Below are positions 17,525 through 26,203 of a DNA stretch of 50,740 nucleotides, piece after piece. The DNA lies in the NCBI GenBank assembly GCA_903904815.1, contig CAIVDU010000088.1, positions 1-50,740 of the forward strand, given 5' to 3'. The DNA is from an uncultured Armatimonadota bacterium. Its GTDB lineage: Bacteria; Armatimonadota; Fimbriimonadia; Fimbriimonadales; Fimbriimonadaceae. Made by a program: the position numbers and the translations under genes. A model generated the notes under the pieces. It did no database searches. It was not told the origin of the DNA and saw nothing but the letters and a program-made list of their open reading frames with translations. Numbering within the stretch: the stretch's first letter is position 1; the number at the start of each line of letters is the position of its first letter.

Positions 17525-19626
17525 CCTTAGATCTTCTCTCGTATCTGACCCGGACTCTGATCGTGGGCTTGGTCTCGGTGATCGTATTGGCGCTGGCTCG
17601 CCGCCGTTCTGCGGCGACTCAGCACGCCATTGGCGCATCGGCTCTGGTGGCGATGCTCGTGCTAGTCCCCGCGAGCTTTGTGTTGAACCGCCAGATCAAG
17701 CCGATCTATAAAACTCCCGTGGTGGTCATTTCGGCCCCCGTTCGAGTCATCGAGCCGGTCCAGACTGCTGTGAGCGTGGCATCTCCCGTGAGCGCGGTTT
17801 CTCACAACCCGTTTATGGTCGATCCACTTGGGACGTTCGTGACCTTGTGGACTGTAGTGGCATTGTTCCTCGGAGCACGGCTGCTCGCGGGTCTGGGCAT
17901 GGTGGGGCACCGAGTGTCTCGTTCCAAGCGAATTGATTTGCGCCCTAAACTGCACACGCGGGTCGATGCAAAGGCAGTGGTTCCGCTCGCGGTCTGGTGG
18001 GGCGGCCCAGTGGTGCTATTGCCTCCGACCTGGAATTGCTGGTCCGAAGAGAGACTCGATACGGTGTTGCTCCATGAGACAGCCCACCTTGAGCGTGGTG
18101 ACTGCTGGATCCAGTTCCTGGCTAGCCTCACGTGCGTTCTCGCGTGGCCCAATCCGCTGGCTTGGTGGCTGGTCTCGAAGACTCGCAGCCTCTCCGAACA
18201 GGCCGTCGACGACTTGATTTTGGCAAGCGGCGTCCGCGCTGACCGGTATGCGCAGGACCTTCTCGACATCGCCCAGCAGAGTCGCGACCACCTCGCTGGT
18301 CTCGCCATGCCGATGGCGGTGAAGCCAGAGGTTTCTCGGAGGATTGAGATGATCTTGAACAATCGAAAGCAGCGCGGCGCAGTGACGATGGCGGCGGTCT
18401 TGGTCATGGGGCTAGGCTATGGAGGCGTCGCCTTAGCGACCTCTACCTGGGGGTTTGTGCCTCAATCGACTGTAGAGAAGTTCAAGCGCGCTCTCCCCGC
18501 GCCCATCAGGCAGATGGTCGAGCAAGTGCAGCAGCAAGCCGTTCAACAATCCGCGCTTGCCCCGGACGTTGCGCCGAACACGCATGCCCAGTTGCACGTT
18601 TCCCCGAGTTTGCCGGAAGGTTTGGGGCTCCGCCCCAGTTCGCCACGGATCGTCGGAACTGAGGAACCTGTGCCTCAGGCTGTCCAACCAAAACTGGCCA
18701 CCGCTGTGCCCGACTTGAAGTCAAGCGGCACTCTGCAATTACGCTGTCAGCTCTACACGGTCGATCCAAAAATCGACCTTTCGCAGTTCGGGACTCTGGG
18801 AAATTACGGCGACTCGGAAACAGGGCTGGCCGTCCGGGAAGTTGAGTTGCCGAAGTTTCGAACCTATCTGGAGCAGCAACGGGCCACCGCAATCGGTTCG
18901 GACGATTTGACGTTGGCGATCAAGAAGGAGGTCTCACCCCGGTTTCCCAATCTGCCTTCCTCCACAAAATCTAAGTTCCAGTACATCGTCAGTGCCAAGT
19001 TCGGCGAGCTTCTGGAAGTCAATCTGCCGGTAGGCACGGACTCCAGCGCGAGCCGCTTCAACACGATGTTTGAATTGGGAGAACCGGGAACAGCGACTGT
19101 GGTGATCACGAAGAGTGCCTTGTCGCCCGGGAGAAACGACTTGTGGATTCTGGAGTCCCTTAATCGACCTCTCATTCAGACCAACTGCAAGATCGACGTC
19201 TACAACGTGGCGGACTCTCACCATGACCCGCGCCGGCCCGACATCCTGGCCCGAGGCGTTGCCGAGTTTCGAGACTTTGATCTCTCTTCCGACCAATTCG
19301 GCGACTTCCAAAAGAAACTCGATGCGTTAGGCGCTTCTGTCACCATGAGGACTTGGGCTAACGCTGACAACGTACGGCCTCAAACCGGTCTTTCGGGCAG
19401 TTGGGGAGCTGGCAAGTTCTCGGTGGATCTCAACACCGACCGAATACTGAAACTGGCGGTCAACCCCGACGTGACTGCGGATAAGCCCCATTACGTCAGC
19501 GAGCGACCCGTGGTCGCAGGGAAGTATCGCGTCATCGTGTGTCCAACAGATCCTGGCTCTGAACTCTTCCACGTCTTTGTCGTCAAGATGGAGGTCTTGG
19601 ATCGCGACGGTAAGTCGCTCCCTTAG
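17521..19626 (+). CDS. BlaR1/MecR1-like M56 membrane metallopeptidase sensor
   Basis: A 701-residue protein. Residues 1-300 form the M56 membrane protease: four hydrophobic segments, zinc motif HETAH near residue 184, and a downstream SEQAVDD segment that should supply the third ligand. After the last membrane segment (about 285-307) comes an extracytoplasmic region unlike the penicillin-binding domain of BlaR1. A proline/glutamine-rich linker leads to two beta-rich modules (about 400-540 and 545-701). These two modules resemble the next gene's product. The usual mechanism is signal binding outside, protease activation inside and loss of BlaI repression; the ligand here is unknown. Confidence 0.85.
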   Translation: MTLDLLSYLTRTLIVGLVSVIVLALARRRSAATQHAIGASALVAMLVLVPASFVLNRQIKPIYKTPVVVISAPVRVIEPVQTAVSVASPVSAVSHNPFMVDPLGTFVTLWTVVALFLGARLLAGLGMVGHRVSRSKRIDLRPKLHTRVDAKAVVPLAVWWGGPVVLLPPTWNCWSEERLDTVLLHETAHLERGDCWIQFLASLTCVLAWPNPLAWWLVSKTRSLSEQAVDDLILASGVRADRYAQDLLDIAQQSRDHLAGLAMPMAVKPEVSRRIEMILNNRKQRGAVTMAAVLVMGLGYGGVALATSTWGFVPQSTVEKFKRALPAPIRQMVEQVQQQAVQQSALAPDVAPNTHAQLHVSPSLPEGLGLRPSSPRIVGTEEPVPQAVQPKLATAVPDLKSSGTLQLRCQLYTVDPKIDLSQFGTLGNYGDSETGLAVREVELPKFRTYLEQQRATAIGSDDLTLAIKKEVSPRFPNLPSSTKSKFQYIVSAKFGELLEVNLPVGTDSSASRFNTMFELGEPGTATVVITKSALSPGRNDLWILESLNRPLIQTNCKIDVYNVADSHHDPRRPDILARGVAEFRDFDLSSDQFGDFQKKLDALGASVTMRTWANADNVRPQTGLSGSWGAGKFSVDLNTDRILKLAVNPDVTADKPHYVSERPVVAGKYRVIVCPTDPGSELFHVFVVKMEVLDRDGKSLP

Positions 19627-19635
19627 TAAGAAGGG

Positions 19636-20724
19636 GTGTCCACGAGAAAGAAAATGATTCTAAGTTCCGCACTCCTCTTGATGACAGTTTCCGCGCTGGA
19701 CTCATCGTTCGCAGTCACAGGGGGCGACGTCCAAAAGCAGCAGCAATCTTCGTCGGTCGTCGTCGCTACGCTGCGATACGAGGCATACATTCTCGATTCA
19801 CGTCGGGTGCTGAAAAGCTCCGATTTCCAGATCAAACCGAACACGCACCTTGCGTTGGTCTCGCTCTACCCGCCGCGGACGGCTTTGTTCAAGGAAGACT
19901 TAGCCAGGGCAAACGCTTTACGGGTTGGCGGGTCCGAAGTGGCTATACAGGATGCGGTTACCGACAACCTTCGATTGTCAGCGCGGGGCGCTGTTCTTGC
20001 CGCGAACCTCGACTTCAAGAAGGGGCCGGATCACACCTGGAAGGTCAACTTCGAGCCAAGACCGGGAGGCGGCGCAGAAAAGACTAAGGTCATCATGTCC
20101 TTCTCTCCGAATGAGGCCAAGGCCATCGTAATGCCTCGCGCGACTAAGACGGGAGGATTGGAGGTGTGGATATTCGAGCCAGGCAAGGCTTCACTGTCAT
20201 CCCTTCCGGCTCCGCCAATTGTAGACGTGCCACAGCCTCAAGCGATCGCCGAATCTCGACAAGTCATCTTTAAAGTTCAGGAGTACTCCGTTCCGGGACC
20301 GTATCAAGACGCAAGAAAGCCCTACATCGGGCCAGCTGGAAATGCGCTGTATGAGGAGAAGAACCTCTCTGGATCTGACCTAGAATTGTTTCGGTCGGAG
20401 TTGAAAGAGCTTGGGGCGAAGTTAGTGTCGAGTCCCATGATGAGATCCATGGAGGATTCTCCGGCAACCGTCTCGATCGCTGGCAACGGCAATGAGGACA
20501 AGATTTCTCTTACTCTGACCCACGAAAAAAGACTTCGATTGGATGTTTCGCTCAAAGCGAAGACGGCGTCTGCGTCATACCATTTTCACAGTAATGGACG
20601 GCTAGCGACAGGAAAGTCGCGAGTGATCATTGGACGCCCAAACGCCGATACCGGGACTCAGCCCGTTTGGATCGTTACCGCGACTGTGCTTGACGACCAG
20701 GGCAACCCTATTTCCTCTTTTTGA
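19636..20724 (+). CDS. Secreted paralogue of the M56 sensor domain
   Basis: A 362-residue protein with a signal peptide (ending near SSFA) and no further membrane segment. Its layout parallels the outer part of the preceding sensor: LRYEAYILDSRRV against LRCQLYTVDPKID, LSGSDLELFRSELKELGAKL against LSSDQFGDFQKKLDALGASV, and WIVTATVLDDQGNPIS against VFVVKMEVLDRDGKSL at the end. A free-standing copy of a sensor domain may compete for or present the same ligand; that is inference. GTG 19636 or ATG 19654 could be the start: AAGGGG abuts the GTG too closely to be a normal ribosome site. Its 3' end overlaps the convergent tag gene by 17 bp. Confidence 0.7.
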   Translation: MSTRKKMILSSALLLMTVSALDSSFAVTGGDVQKQQQSSSVVVATLRYEAYILDSRRVLKSSDFQIKPNTHLALVSLYPPRTALFKEDLARANALRVGGSEVAIQDAVTDNLRLSARGAVLAANLDFKKGPDHTWKVNFEPRPGGGAEKTKVIMSFSPNEAKAIVMPRATKTGGLEVWIFEPGKASLSSLPAPPIVDVPQPQAIAESRQVIFKVQEYSVPGPYQDARKPYIGPAGNALYEEKNLSGSDLELFRSELKELGAKLVSSPMMRSMEDSPATVSIAGNGNEDKISLTLTHEKRLRLDVSLKAKTASASYHFHSNGRLATGKSRVIIGRPNADTGTQPVWIVTATVLDDQGNPISSF

Positions 20725-21232
20725 TCGCTTCCAGAACCGGGCAGTCCGCATCGTGAGCGCCGGGCAGATACCCGGTGCTCATGAGGAATTCGTTGACGAT
20801 CTCGCCGCCGGTGAACCGGAACGTCTTTTTGAACAGCTTGGTCCACTCGTCCCTGGTCAGGGGATGGTGCGAATCGAGCCAAGCCAAGAACGATCCATGG
20901 CTGTCCCTCAATCCAAGAATGGTCCTCGCATTCTCGATCGCCGCCGCAACCTTGAGCCGGTTTCGGATGATACGGGGATCGGCAAGCAAGCGATCCACCT
21001 CTTCTTGACCGTACGATGCGACCTTTTCTAGGCTGAATCCATCGTAAGCGATCTGCATGCCTTCCCGCTTCTTTAGGATGGTTTCCCAAGAGAGGCCGGC
21101 TTGGTTGATCTCTAGAACGAGTCGCTCAAAGAGTTGATCGTCGCTTTCAATCCGGAACCCGTATTCATTATCGTGGTAGGCGACATGGAGTGGATGGGCG
21201 GTTCCAGAGGCGACGAACTCGCAGTAGGACAT
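20708..21232 (-). CDS. tag: DNA-3-methyladenine glycosylase I
   Basis: A 174-residue base-excision repair enzyme that removes 3-methyladenine from alkylated DNA. The zinc site of the Tag family is complete: Cys4, His20 in the AYHDNEYG segment, and the C-terminal H-x3-C pair (His160, Cys164). The catalytic-pocket stretch ERLVLEINQAGLSWETILKKR is well preserved, as is LKVAAAIENAR. Length is close to the usual 185-190. A TAGAAT box lies 6 nt before the ATG. The acetamidase-family gene on the same strand ends 15 nt upstream of this start, but each has its own -10 box. Confidence 0.93.
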   Translation of the reverse strand: MSYCEFVASGTAHPLHVAYHDNEYGFRIESDDQLFERLVLEINQAGLSWETILKKREGMQIAYDGFSLEKVASYGQEEVDRLLADPRIIRNRLKVAAAIENARTILGLRDSHGSFLAWLDSHHPLTRDEWTKLFKKTFRFTGGEIVNEFLMSTGYLPGAHDADCPVLEAIKKRK

Positions 21233-21238
21233 GTAGAC

Positions 21239-21244
21239 ATTCTA
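21239..21244 (-). promoter_or_regulatory. -10 box (TAGAAT) for leaderless tag
   Basis: On the minus strand TAGAAT ends exactly 6 nt before the ATG at 21232. No ribosome site is possible in that gap. Confidence 0.55.
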
Positions 21245-21247
21245 ACA

Positions 21248-22180
21248 CTAAAGCAAGCCGGGAGGAAGCACCGCATGGACGCCTTTGACTCCATTGACCA
21301 CCTGGGTGATTCGAAGGTCAACGCACAGGCTTGAGAACGCCAGAGCCTCCTGGCGAGACATGCCAGCGAGTTCTGCGAGCAGCTCCAGCATGCCTTCGAG
21401 GGCGATGATCATGGCCTCATTAAGGTCTTCGTGGAACCCGAGAGTGACCCAACCGGCCGGTGTCTGCGCACGCGGGTCTTTCAGACGAAGGTCGGGGCGA
21501 GCGTGCAACTCGACTTCGACGAGTTCCATTGGGCACTCCAGCGCGGGACTCGCCACTTCGCCGTCTCCTTGGATAGCGTGGCCATCGCCAAGCGAGAAGA
21601 GCCCTCCTTCGACAGCCACCGGTAAGTACAACGTGCTCCCTGCGACGAGTTCCTTGCAATCGATGTTGCCACCGCAAAACCGTGGGGGTACCGTCGACTG
21701 AATTCCCGGCTCGTCGGCAGGCATTCCCATGAGACCCATGAAGGGGCGCATTGGGAGTGTTCGACCGTGCTGGTTTTCGGCGATCCCGGACTCGGGATCC
21801 AGCCTCCAGCCCCAATAGATCGTTTCCACATCGGTCAGATTTAGTTTGCTATTCACGTACGACGGAAATCCACCCGCACAGGACCAACCCCATGTTCCTG
21901 TTCGAATGGCCTTGATGCGAACCTCAATGCAGTCCCCCGGCTTCAGGCCTTCTACGTAAACCGGTCCGACGATGCAATGTCCCTGATCCTCTGGCTGGTT
22001 GCGTGGCTCAAATTTGCTCACTTTGCCAAAGGGATCCGCCTGTTCGAAGTTCCCCCAGGCTGCATCGAGCGTTTGGAACTGAACGGTGTCACCAGACTCG
22101 ATCCTAACAACCGGCGGCAGGTCCCGAGAAAAGTGGCCGTGTAAGTTTTCGCGGATCGGAAGGAGTCGGTGAGTGGCCAT
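21248..22180 (-). CDS. Acetamidase/formamidase family protein
   Basis: A 310-residue protein of the FmdA/AmdA family, zinc-dependent amidohydrolases that release ammonia from formamide or acetamide. Recognisable blocks include GDTVQFQTLDAAWG, GHCIVGPVYVEGLKPGDCIEV, MRPFMGLMGMP, PPRFCGGNIDCKEL and LFSLGDGHAIQGDGEV. The last includes the Asp and His residues expected near the metal site. The exact amide substrate cannot be told; many family members act on unknown amides. ATG at 22180 follows a TATTCT box by 6 nt. It is divergent from the GH172 gene across an inverted-repeat region. Confidence 0.87.
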   Translation of the reverse strand: MATHRLLPIRENLHGHFSRDLPPVVRIESGDTVQFQTLDAAWGNFEQADPFGKVSKFEPRNQPEDQGHCIVGPVYVEGLKPGDCIEVRIKAIRTGTWGWSCAGGFPSYVNSKLNLTDVETIYWGWRLDPESGIAENQHGRTLPMRPFMGLMGMPADEPGIQSTVPPRFCGGNIDCKELVAGSTLYLPVAVEGGLFSLGDGHAIQGDGEVASPALECPMELVEVELHARPDLRLKDPRAQTPAGWVTLGFHEDLNEAMIIALEGMLELLAELAGMSRQEALAFSSLCVDLRITQVVNGVKGVHAVLPPGLL

Positions 22181-22186
22181 GCGCGA

Positions 22187-22192
22187 AGAATA
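22187..22192 (-). promoter_or_regulatory. -10 box (TATTCT) for leaderless acetamidase gene
   Basis: On the minus strand TATTCT ends 6 nt before the ATG at 22180, leaving no room for a ribosome binding site. Confidence 0.55.
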
Positions 22193-22195
22193 CCG

Positions 22196-22345
22196 GCGGG
22201 GGTTAGCGGTTGGCTGTTGGCGGTTAGCTGTACCGGAGGAGTGACCGTCACTTTCTCTGCGTACGGTCTGGTTGTAGTCGCTCGACGCTCAGTGTTCGTC
22301 TTTCCGGCACCGCTAACCGCCAGCAGCCAACCGCTACCGCCCCCC
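22196..22345. repeat. Long inverted repeat built from heptamers
   Basis: The arm at 22196-22237 is the reverse complement of that at 22303-22345 with only a few mismatches. Each arm contains four heptamers: GGTTAGC, GGTTGGC, TGTTGGC, GGTTAGC from 22201, and GCTAACC, GCCAGCA, GCCAACC, GCTACCG from 22312. The spacer of about 65 bp has no ORF. The element fills the space between two divergent leaderless promoters. Either a small mobile element or an inverted duplication of a heptamer array. Confidence 0.75.
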
Positions 22346-22351
22346 TTAAGG

Positions 22352-22357
22352 TAGCGT
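22352..22357 (+). promoter_or_regulatory. -10 box (TAGCGT) for leaderless GH172 gene
   Basis: TAGCGT ends 6 nt before the ATG at 22364, the same spacing as at the divergent acetamidase gene. The box is weak; the constant spacing is the main support. Confidence 0.4.
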
Positions 22358-22363
22358 TCAGCC

Positions 22364-23974
22364 ATGCTCACGATCTTGGCTTGCGCCATGTTGTTGTCTT
22401 CGAAGCCCCAGTTCGGGGCGCTGGGCGGCTTGGCTCAGCACTGGGAAGGGCGAAGCATGCGCGCGAGTTCCACCTATCGGGTCGGCAAGGACGGCAAGCG
22501 AGATCCGAATGGCATGCCAGTGGGCGATCTGGACGAGCACTCAAACTCCGACAACTACCGCGTAGCGCCGGGCAAGACCCATGTGGTGATGGACGTGAAG
22601 GGGCCGGGAGTGATCACCCACATGTGGTTCACGTTCCTCGGTCCAGAGAAGCAGGACTGGGCGCCGCAAGGGGGAGCGACGCACCAAGACATGCTGCTTC
22701 GGATCTATTGGGATGGGTCAGAGAAGCCCGGTGTCGAAGCGCCGGTGGGCGACTTCTTCGCGGGATGCTTCGGTAAGCGTTCTGAAGTGATTAGCCTGCC
22801 GGTGGTGGTCACTCGTGGGTCTGCCTACAACTGCTTCTGGAACATGCCATTCCGAAAGTCAGCCCGGGTCGAGATCGTGAATCAGAGCGACAAGCCGGTC
22901 AATCTCCTGTATTACAACGTCGATTGGATCAAAACGAATTCGCTTCCCCAGGACACCCCCTACTTCTATGCCCAGTATCGGCAGGAGTATCCGGTGGAGC
23001 ACGGCAAGGACTACGTGCTCCTGGATACCAAAGGGAAGGGCCAATATGTCGGAACAGTTCTCGCCGTGAGGACACGCAGTCCGATGTGGTTTGGCGAGGG
23101 AGATGAGAAGATTTCGATCGACGACGACAAGACGCCGTCGATCTGGGGCACCGGAACCGAGGACTACTTTCTAAGCGCGTGGGGTTTGACCAAGGTCAAC
23201 ACTCCCTATTACGGCGTCCCCTACTTCGACCAATGGGGCATTGTCGGAGGCCACACGAGCGCCTATCGGTGGCACATTAACGATCCCATCGTGTTCCAGA
23301 AAGGGATCCACGTCGCATTTGAGCACTTCGGATGGATTTCGCCCGACGAAAATGCAAAGGGCCTGACCAACAGTTGGAACGAGAGGGAAGACGACTACGC
23401 CAGTGTCGCCTTTTGGTACCAAACGGGGTTGCCCACGTTTACCGCTCGCGCCCCATCCGGCCCGGACCGACATCTTCCAAGTCTGGAACGAGTCACCGCT
23501 TACGCGCGGGACCACGTCGACGCCCGGAGTCACGGAGTTGGCGACGTCGAGACCCAGGACCTCGAGTTCTACCCGGAGGGGCCGCAAGTTCTTTACAAAC
23601 CAGTGGCAGCGGAGGGAGCTTGGTTCAGTTTGCCGCTGGAAGTCAAGAAACGAGAGCCCCTTCGGCTTGTTCTGAACCTGACCACGTCGTATGACTTCGG
23701 AACGTATCAGCCCTATCTCGACGGGGTCAAGATTGGCGGTCCGATCGATCTCTACAGCTCCGAAACCGGATCGAAGGAGTTCCACTTGCTGGATTTTTGG
23801 CCGGAAGTCGGCAACCACCAGGTTCGACTTGAGTGCGTCGGAAAATCGAAACACTCTGACGGCTATTTCTTGGGTATCGAGTCGGCGCGTTTGCGCGAAC
23901 GAAGGCCCCGGGTTGCCCGGTTCGGTTTTGACACGAAAAAGGACTGGAAGACGAACCCGGTGCTGTATCAATAG
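22364..23974 (+). CDS. DUF2961 / GH172-family glycoside hydrolase-like protein
   Basis: A 536-residue protein of the DUF2961 family, whose characterised members (GH172) act on difructose dianhydride or on D-arabinan and related furanosides. Typical blocks are DEHSNSDNYRV, GPGVITHMWFTF, LLRIYWDGSEKPGVEAPVGDFF, SAYNCFWNMPFRKSARVEI, LYYNVDW and SIWGTGTEDYFLSAWG, with the conserved acidic residues present. A C-terminal beta-sandwich follows. A short hydrophobic N-terminus (LTILACAMLLSSKP) may be a signal peptide. The substrate cannot be assigned. It converges on the sulfotransferase gene. Confidence 0.87.
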   Translation: MLTILACAMLLSSKPQFGALGGLAQHWEGRSMRASSTYRVGKDGKRDPNGMPVGDLDEHSNSDNYRVAPGKTHVVMDVKGPGVITHMWFTFLGPEKQDWAPQGGATHQDMLLRIYWDGSEKPGVEAPVGDFFAGCFGKRSEVISLPVVVTRGSAYNCFWNMPFRKSARVEIVNQSDKPVNLLYYNVDWIKTNSLPQDTPYFYAQYRQEYPVEHGKDYVLLDTKGKGQYVGTVLAVRTRSPMWFGEGDEKISIDDDKTPSIWGTGTEDYFLSAWGLTKVNTPYYGVPYFDQWGIVGGHTSAYRWHINDPIVFQKGIHVAFEHFGWISPDENAKGLTNSWNEREDDYASVAFWYQTGLPTFTARAPSGPDRHLPSLERVTAYARDHVDARSHGVGDVETQDLEFYPEGPQVLYKPVAAEGAWFSLPLEVKKREPLRLVLNLTTSYDFGTYQPYLDGVKIGGPIDLYSSETGSKEFHLLDFWPEVGNHQVRLECVGKSKHSDGYFLGIESARLRERRPRVARFGFDTKKDWKTNPVLYQ

Positions 23975-24198
23975 GTCTGTTGAACGATCTGGGATTTACG
24001 CAACACTGATTGCAACGGAAACAGCAATCTCATGACGAAAGGGCTCCCGGACTGGCTATCTGGCTATAGATACCAGGGCTACGCCCTTCGCTAATTCAGG
24101 TCGCCCCTTTGGGGCTACATCCCTAGGCAAGGCGACCCGAGTGCAGTCCTGTGTCGGACGAGATTGGTCGCCGACGGGAATTTCGCCCTTTTGGGGCT
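23975..24198. terminator. Convergent intergenic region with hairpins
   Basis: No gene. GCCCC-TTT-GGGGC (24103-24115) is a perfect hairpin, and a similar GCCC/GGGC hairpin lies at 24185-24196, ending at the stop of the minus-strand gene. GGTCGCC (around 24100), GGCGACC (around 24133) and GGTCGCC again (around 24166) can pair alternatively. The position between two convergent genes suggests termination of both, but T-tracts are short. Confidence 0.4.
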
Positions 24199-26058
24199 TT
24201 AGGGGTCCAGCAATGCGGTGAACTCGGCTAGCCATGGCTCGTAGTTTCTCCATCGCTCAACGGAGGTCTTGTACACCGGTTGCCGGACTTGCCATTTGCT
24301 GAAGGTGACGACGCGGCGGTCGCCCTTTTCGGGTTGAAGGCAAGCGTCTTCCCAGGGGAGGCCACAGTGGGCAACGATCTCGCGGGTGATCTCTTCAGGG
24401 CTATCGACCAGCCTCTCGTAATCGACATCGAGGAACCGACTCTCTGGGAGAGTCTTGCTCCAATGGGCCATGCACTCTCGGTAAAGGCGGTAGGTTTCCG
24501 CGATGCGGCGTCGGCTACGGCCGACCTCTTGCACAGAAAAGAACGGTCGCATGTAGATCGAAAGGCATGTGTCCACCGGGTGCCTTCGAGCGTGGATGAA
24601 ATGCGCATTCGGAAAAACGAGGTGAAGGAGCCCCAAGTAGACGTAGTTGCTGGGGAACTTGTCGGTGACGTGCGCCTTCCCGGGTGCGATCGAACGGATC
24701 AACTCGAGGTACCGCTGGCCCGCGCGTTGCAACTCTGGCGAATCGAGTATGCCTTCGTAAAGGTTGACGACTTTTCGACCGCTATCTCGCCAAAACGGTT
24801 GTTCTCCGGCCGCCCCAACGGACGAGTGACGTGAGAGAATTTGTTCGAGGAGCGTCGTTCCCGAGCGAGGCATTCCGAAGATGAAGATTGGCTCCTCTGA
24901 GTCGAGCCCCATTCCTTTGAACTGCTCTAGAAACTCCTTCGTAAACAGTTCTATCACACTCTGGACGCGGCTTTCGTGCCTGGTGGGTTCGATTGTCTGA
25001 CTTGGTGTTTCAATCTGTTCGGACTCCGTATGGGCCCAATCGAAATGGCGAATCGCGCGTTCATACTCACCGAGATCGTCGTATGCTTTGCCCAGGGCGA
25101 AGTTGAGATATCGCCGTTCGGCGATATGAAGGGCATTCCCCGCGCTCAGCGGTTCAACCTTCTCGAACAGGAAACGGTCGGACTCTCGGATTTTGCGGTT
25201 GTGAGCAAGCAGGTAGTAGGCAATGCCTTGATTTGGCTGAAGCTCCATGGAGCGGAGAATGCTCGATTCTGCTTCGTCGAACTTTCCCTGTTCCTGGAGG
25301 CGGCTGGCCATGAGGGCGTGGGGAAAACTGGATTGCGGGTTGCTTTGGATCGCTTCGAGAATGTGGGATTCCCCGTTTTCCCCGAGCGTCGCGGCAAAGC
25401 TGGCATCCCCGAGGAGCCGAAGGGCACTCGATGACGCCGGTTTGAGTTCGAGCGCCCGGCGCGCGCATCGCATGGCGTCGTCCCCCAAGTTCTTGGACAG
25501 AAACGAACGGCCCAAGTGGAGGTAGGTCTCCATCACCGTTGGCGAGCGCTGGATGGCCTGTTGGAAGGCCTCGATCGATTCGTCGAGATTGCCGTCTCGC
25601 TGGAAGGCGACTCCCAAGTTATGGTAAGCGCCGGACATCTGGGGGTTGAGCTCAATCGCGCGTAGAAAGCTGCGAATCGCCAAGGAGTTGTCTCCATTCC
25701 CCATCGCCGCCAATCCAAGAATCACGTGGGCTTCCGCTTCATTCGGCCTGAGCGTTACGGCTGAAATTCCGAATTCCACCGCTTCTGCCCCACCGTTCTT
25801 CCCGATCAATAGCGAAGTCAGCCAACGCGCGGCATCGTAGCAACTGGGATCGGCCGCCGCAGCCCGCCGAAGGTAGCTCTCGGCATCCTGAAGTCGACCT
25901 TGTTGTGCCGCGATGCCTCCGAGAACCTCCAAGGCTCCCGGATGGAAAGGATCCTTGTCAAGCGCTTGATTGCACAGGTGCTCTGCCTTGGCCAATTGCC
26001 CAGAAGCCGCCGCGGCGCGGGCCGACCACACGAGATCCTGAAGATTCATTTCAGACAT
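24199..26058 (-). CDS. TPR-repeat sulfotransferase
   Basis: A 619-residue fusion. Residues 1-340 are tetratricopeptide repeats (A-A-G-x-L-A-x-A-E, G-A-Y-H-N-L-G-V-A-F and similar, about eight). Residues about 385-619 are a sulfotransferase domain using PAPS: the 5'-phosphosulfate loop GMPRSGTTLLEQIL near residue 396 and the 3'-phosphate motif RRHPVDTCLSIYM near 494, with a WRNYEPWL segment close to the end. Bacterial relatives of tyrosylprotein sulfotransferase have this TPR-plus-sulfotransferase form; acceptors are mostly unknown. There is no signal peptide. ATG 26058 or the fourth codon (ATG 26049) may be the start. It is divergent from the subtilase gene. Confidence 0.9.
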   Translation of the reverse strand: MSEMNLQDLVWSARAAAASGQLAKAEHLCNQALDKDPFHPGALEVLGGIAAQQGRLQDAESYLRRAAAADPSCYDAARWLTSLLIGKNGGAEAVEFGISAVTLRPNEAEAHVILGLAAMGNGDNSLAIRSFLRAIELNPQMSGAYHNLGVAFQRDGNLDESIEAFQQAIQRSPTVMETYLHLGRSFLSKNLGDDAMRCARRALELKPASSSALRLLGDASFAATLGENGESHILEAIQSNPQSSFPHALMASRLQEQGKFDEAESSILRSMELQPNQGIAYYLLAHNRKIRESDRFLFEKVEPLSAGNALHIAERRYLNFALGKAYDDLGEYERAIRHFDWAHTESEQIETPSQTIEPTRHESRVQSVIELFTKEFLEQFKGMGLDSEEPIFIFGMPRSGTTLLEQILSRHSSVGAAGEQPFWRDSGRKVVNLYEGILDSPELQRAGQRYLELIRSIAPGKAHVTDKFPSNYVYLGLLHLVFPNAHFIHARRHPVDTCLSIYMRPFFSVQEVGRSRRRIAETYRLYRECMAHWSKTLPESRFLDVDYERLVDSPEEITREIVAHCGLPWEDACLQPEKGDRRVVTFSKWQVRQPVYKTSVERWRNYEPWLAEFTALLDP

Positions 26059-26141
26059 AAAAATGCAAAAACATTAAATTAACGTAATGTGATAGTTAGT
26101 CGATTCGTGTCGAGTGAATTTCATAAGTCTCTATTTTTGCT

Positions 26142-26153
26142 CGTAAATTTACG
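26142..26153. promoter_or_regulatory. 12-bp perfect palindrome upstream of subtilase gene
   Basis: CGTAAATTTACG is perfectly symmetric and lies between the divergent sulfotransferase and subtilase genes. TACAAT follows at about 26164 and could be a -10 box for the subtilase. No binding protein is suggested. Confidence 0.3.
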
Positions 26154-26203
26154 GGTACTGGTTTACAATACGTTTTGTTCTTTGCCTGATTTTGGAGAGC
26201 TTG

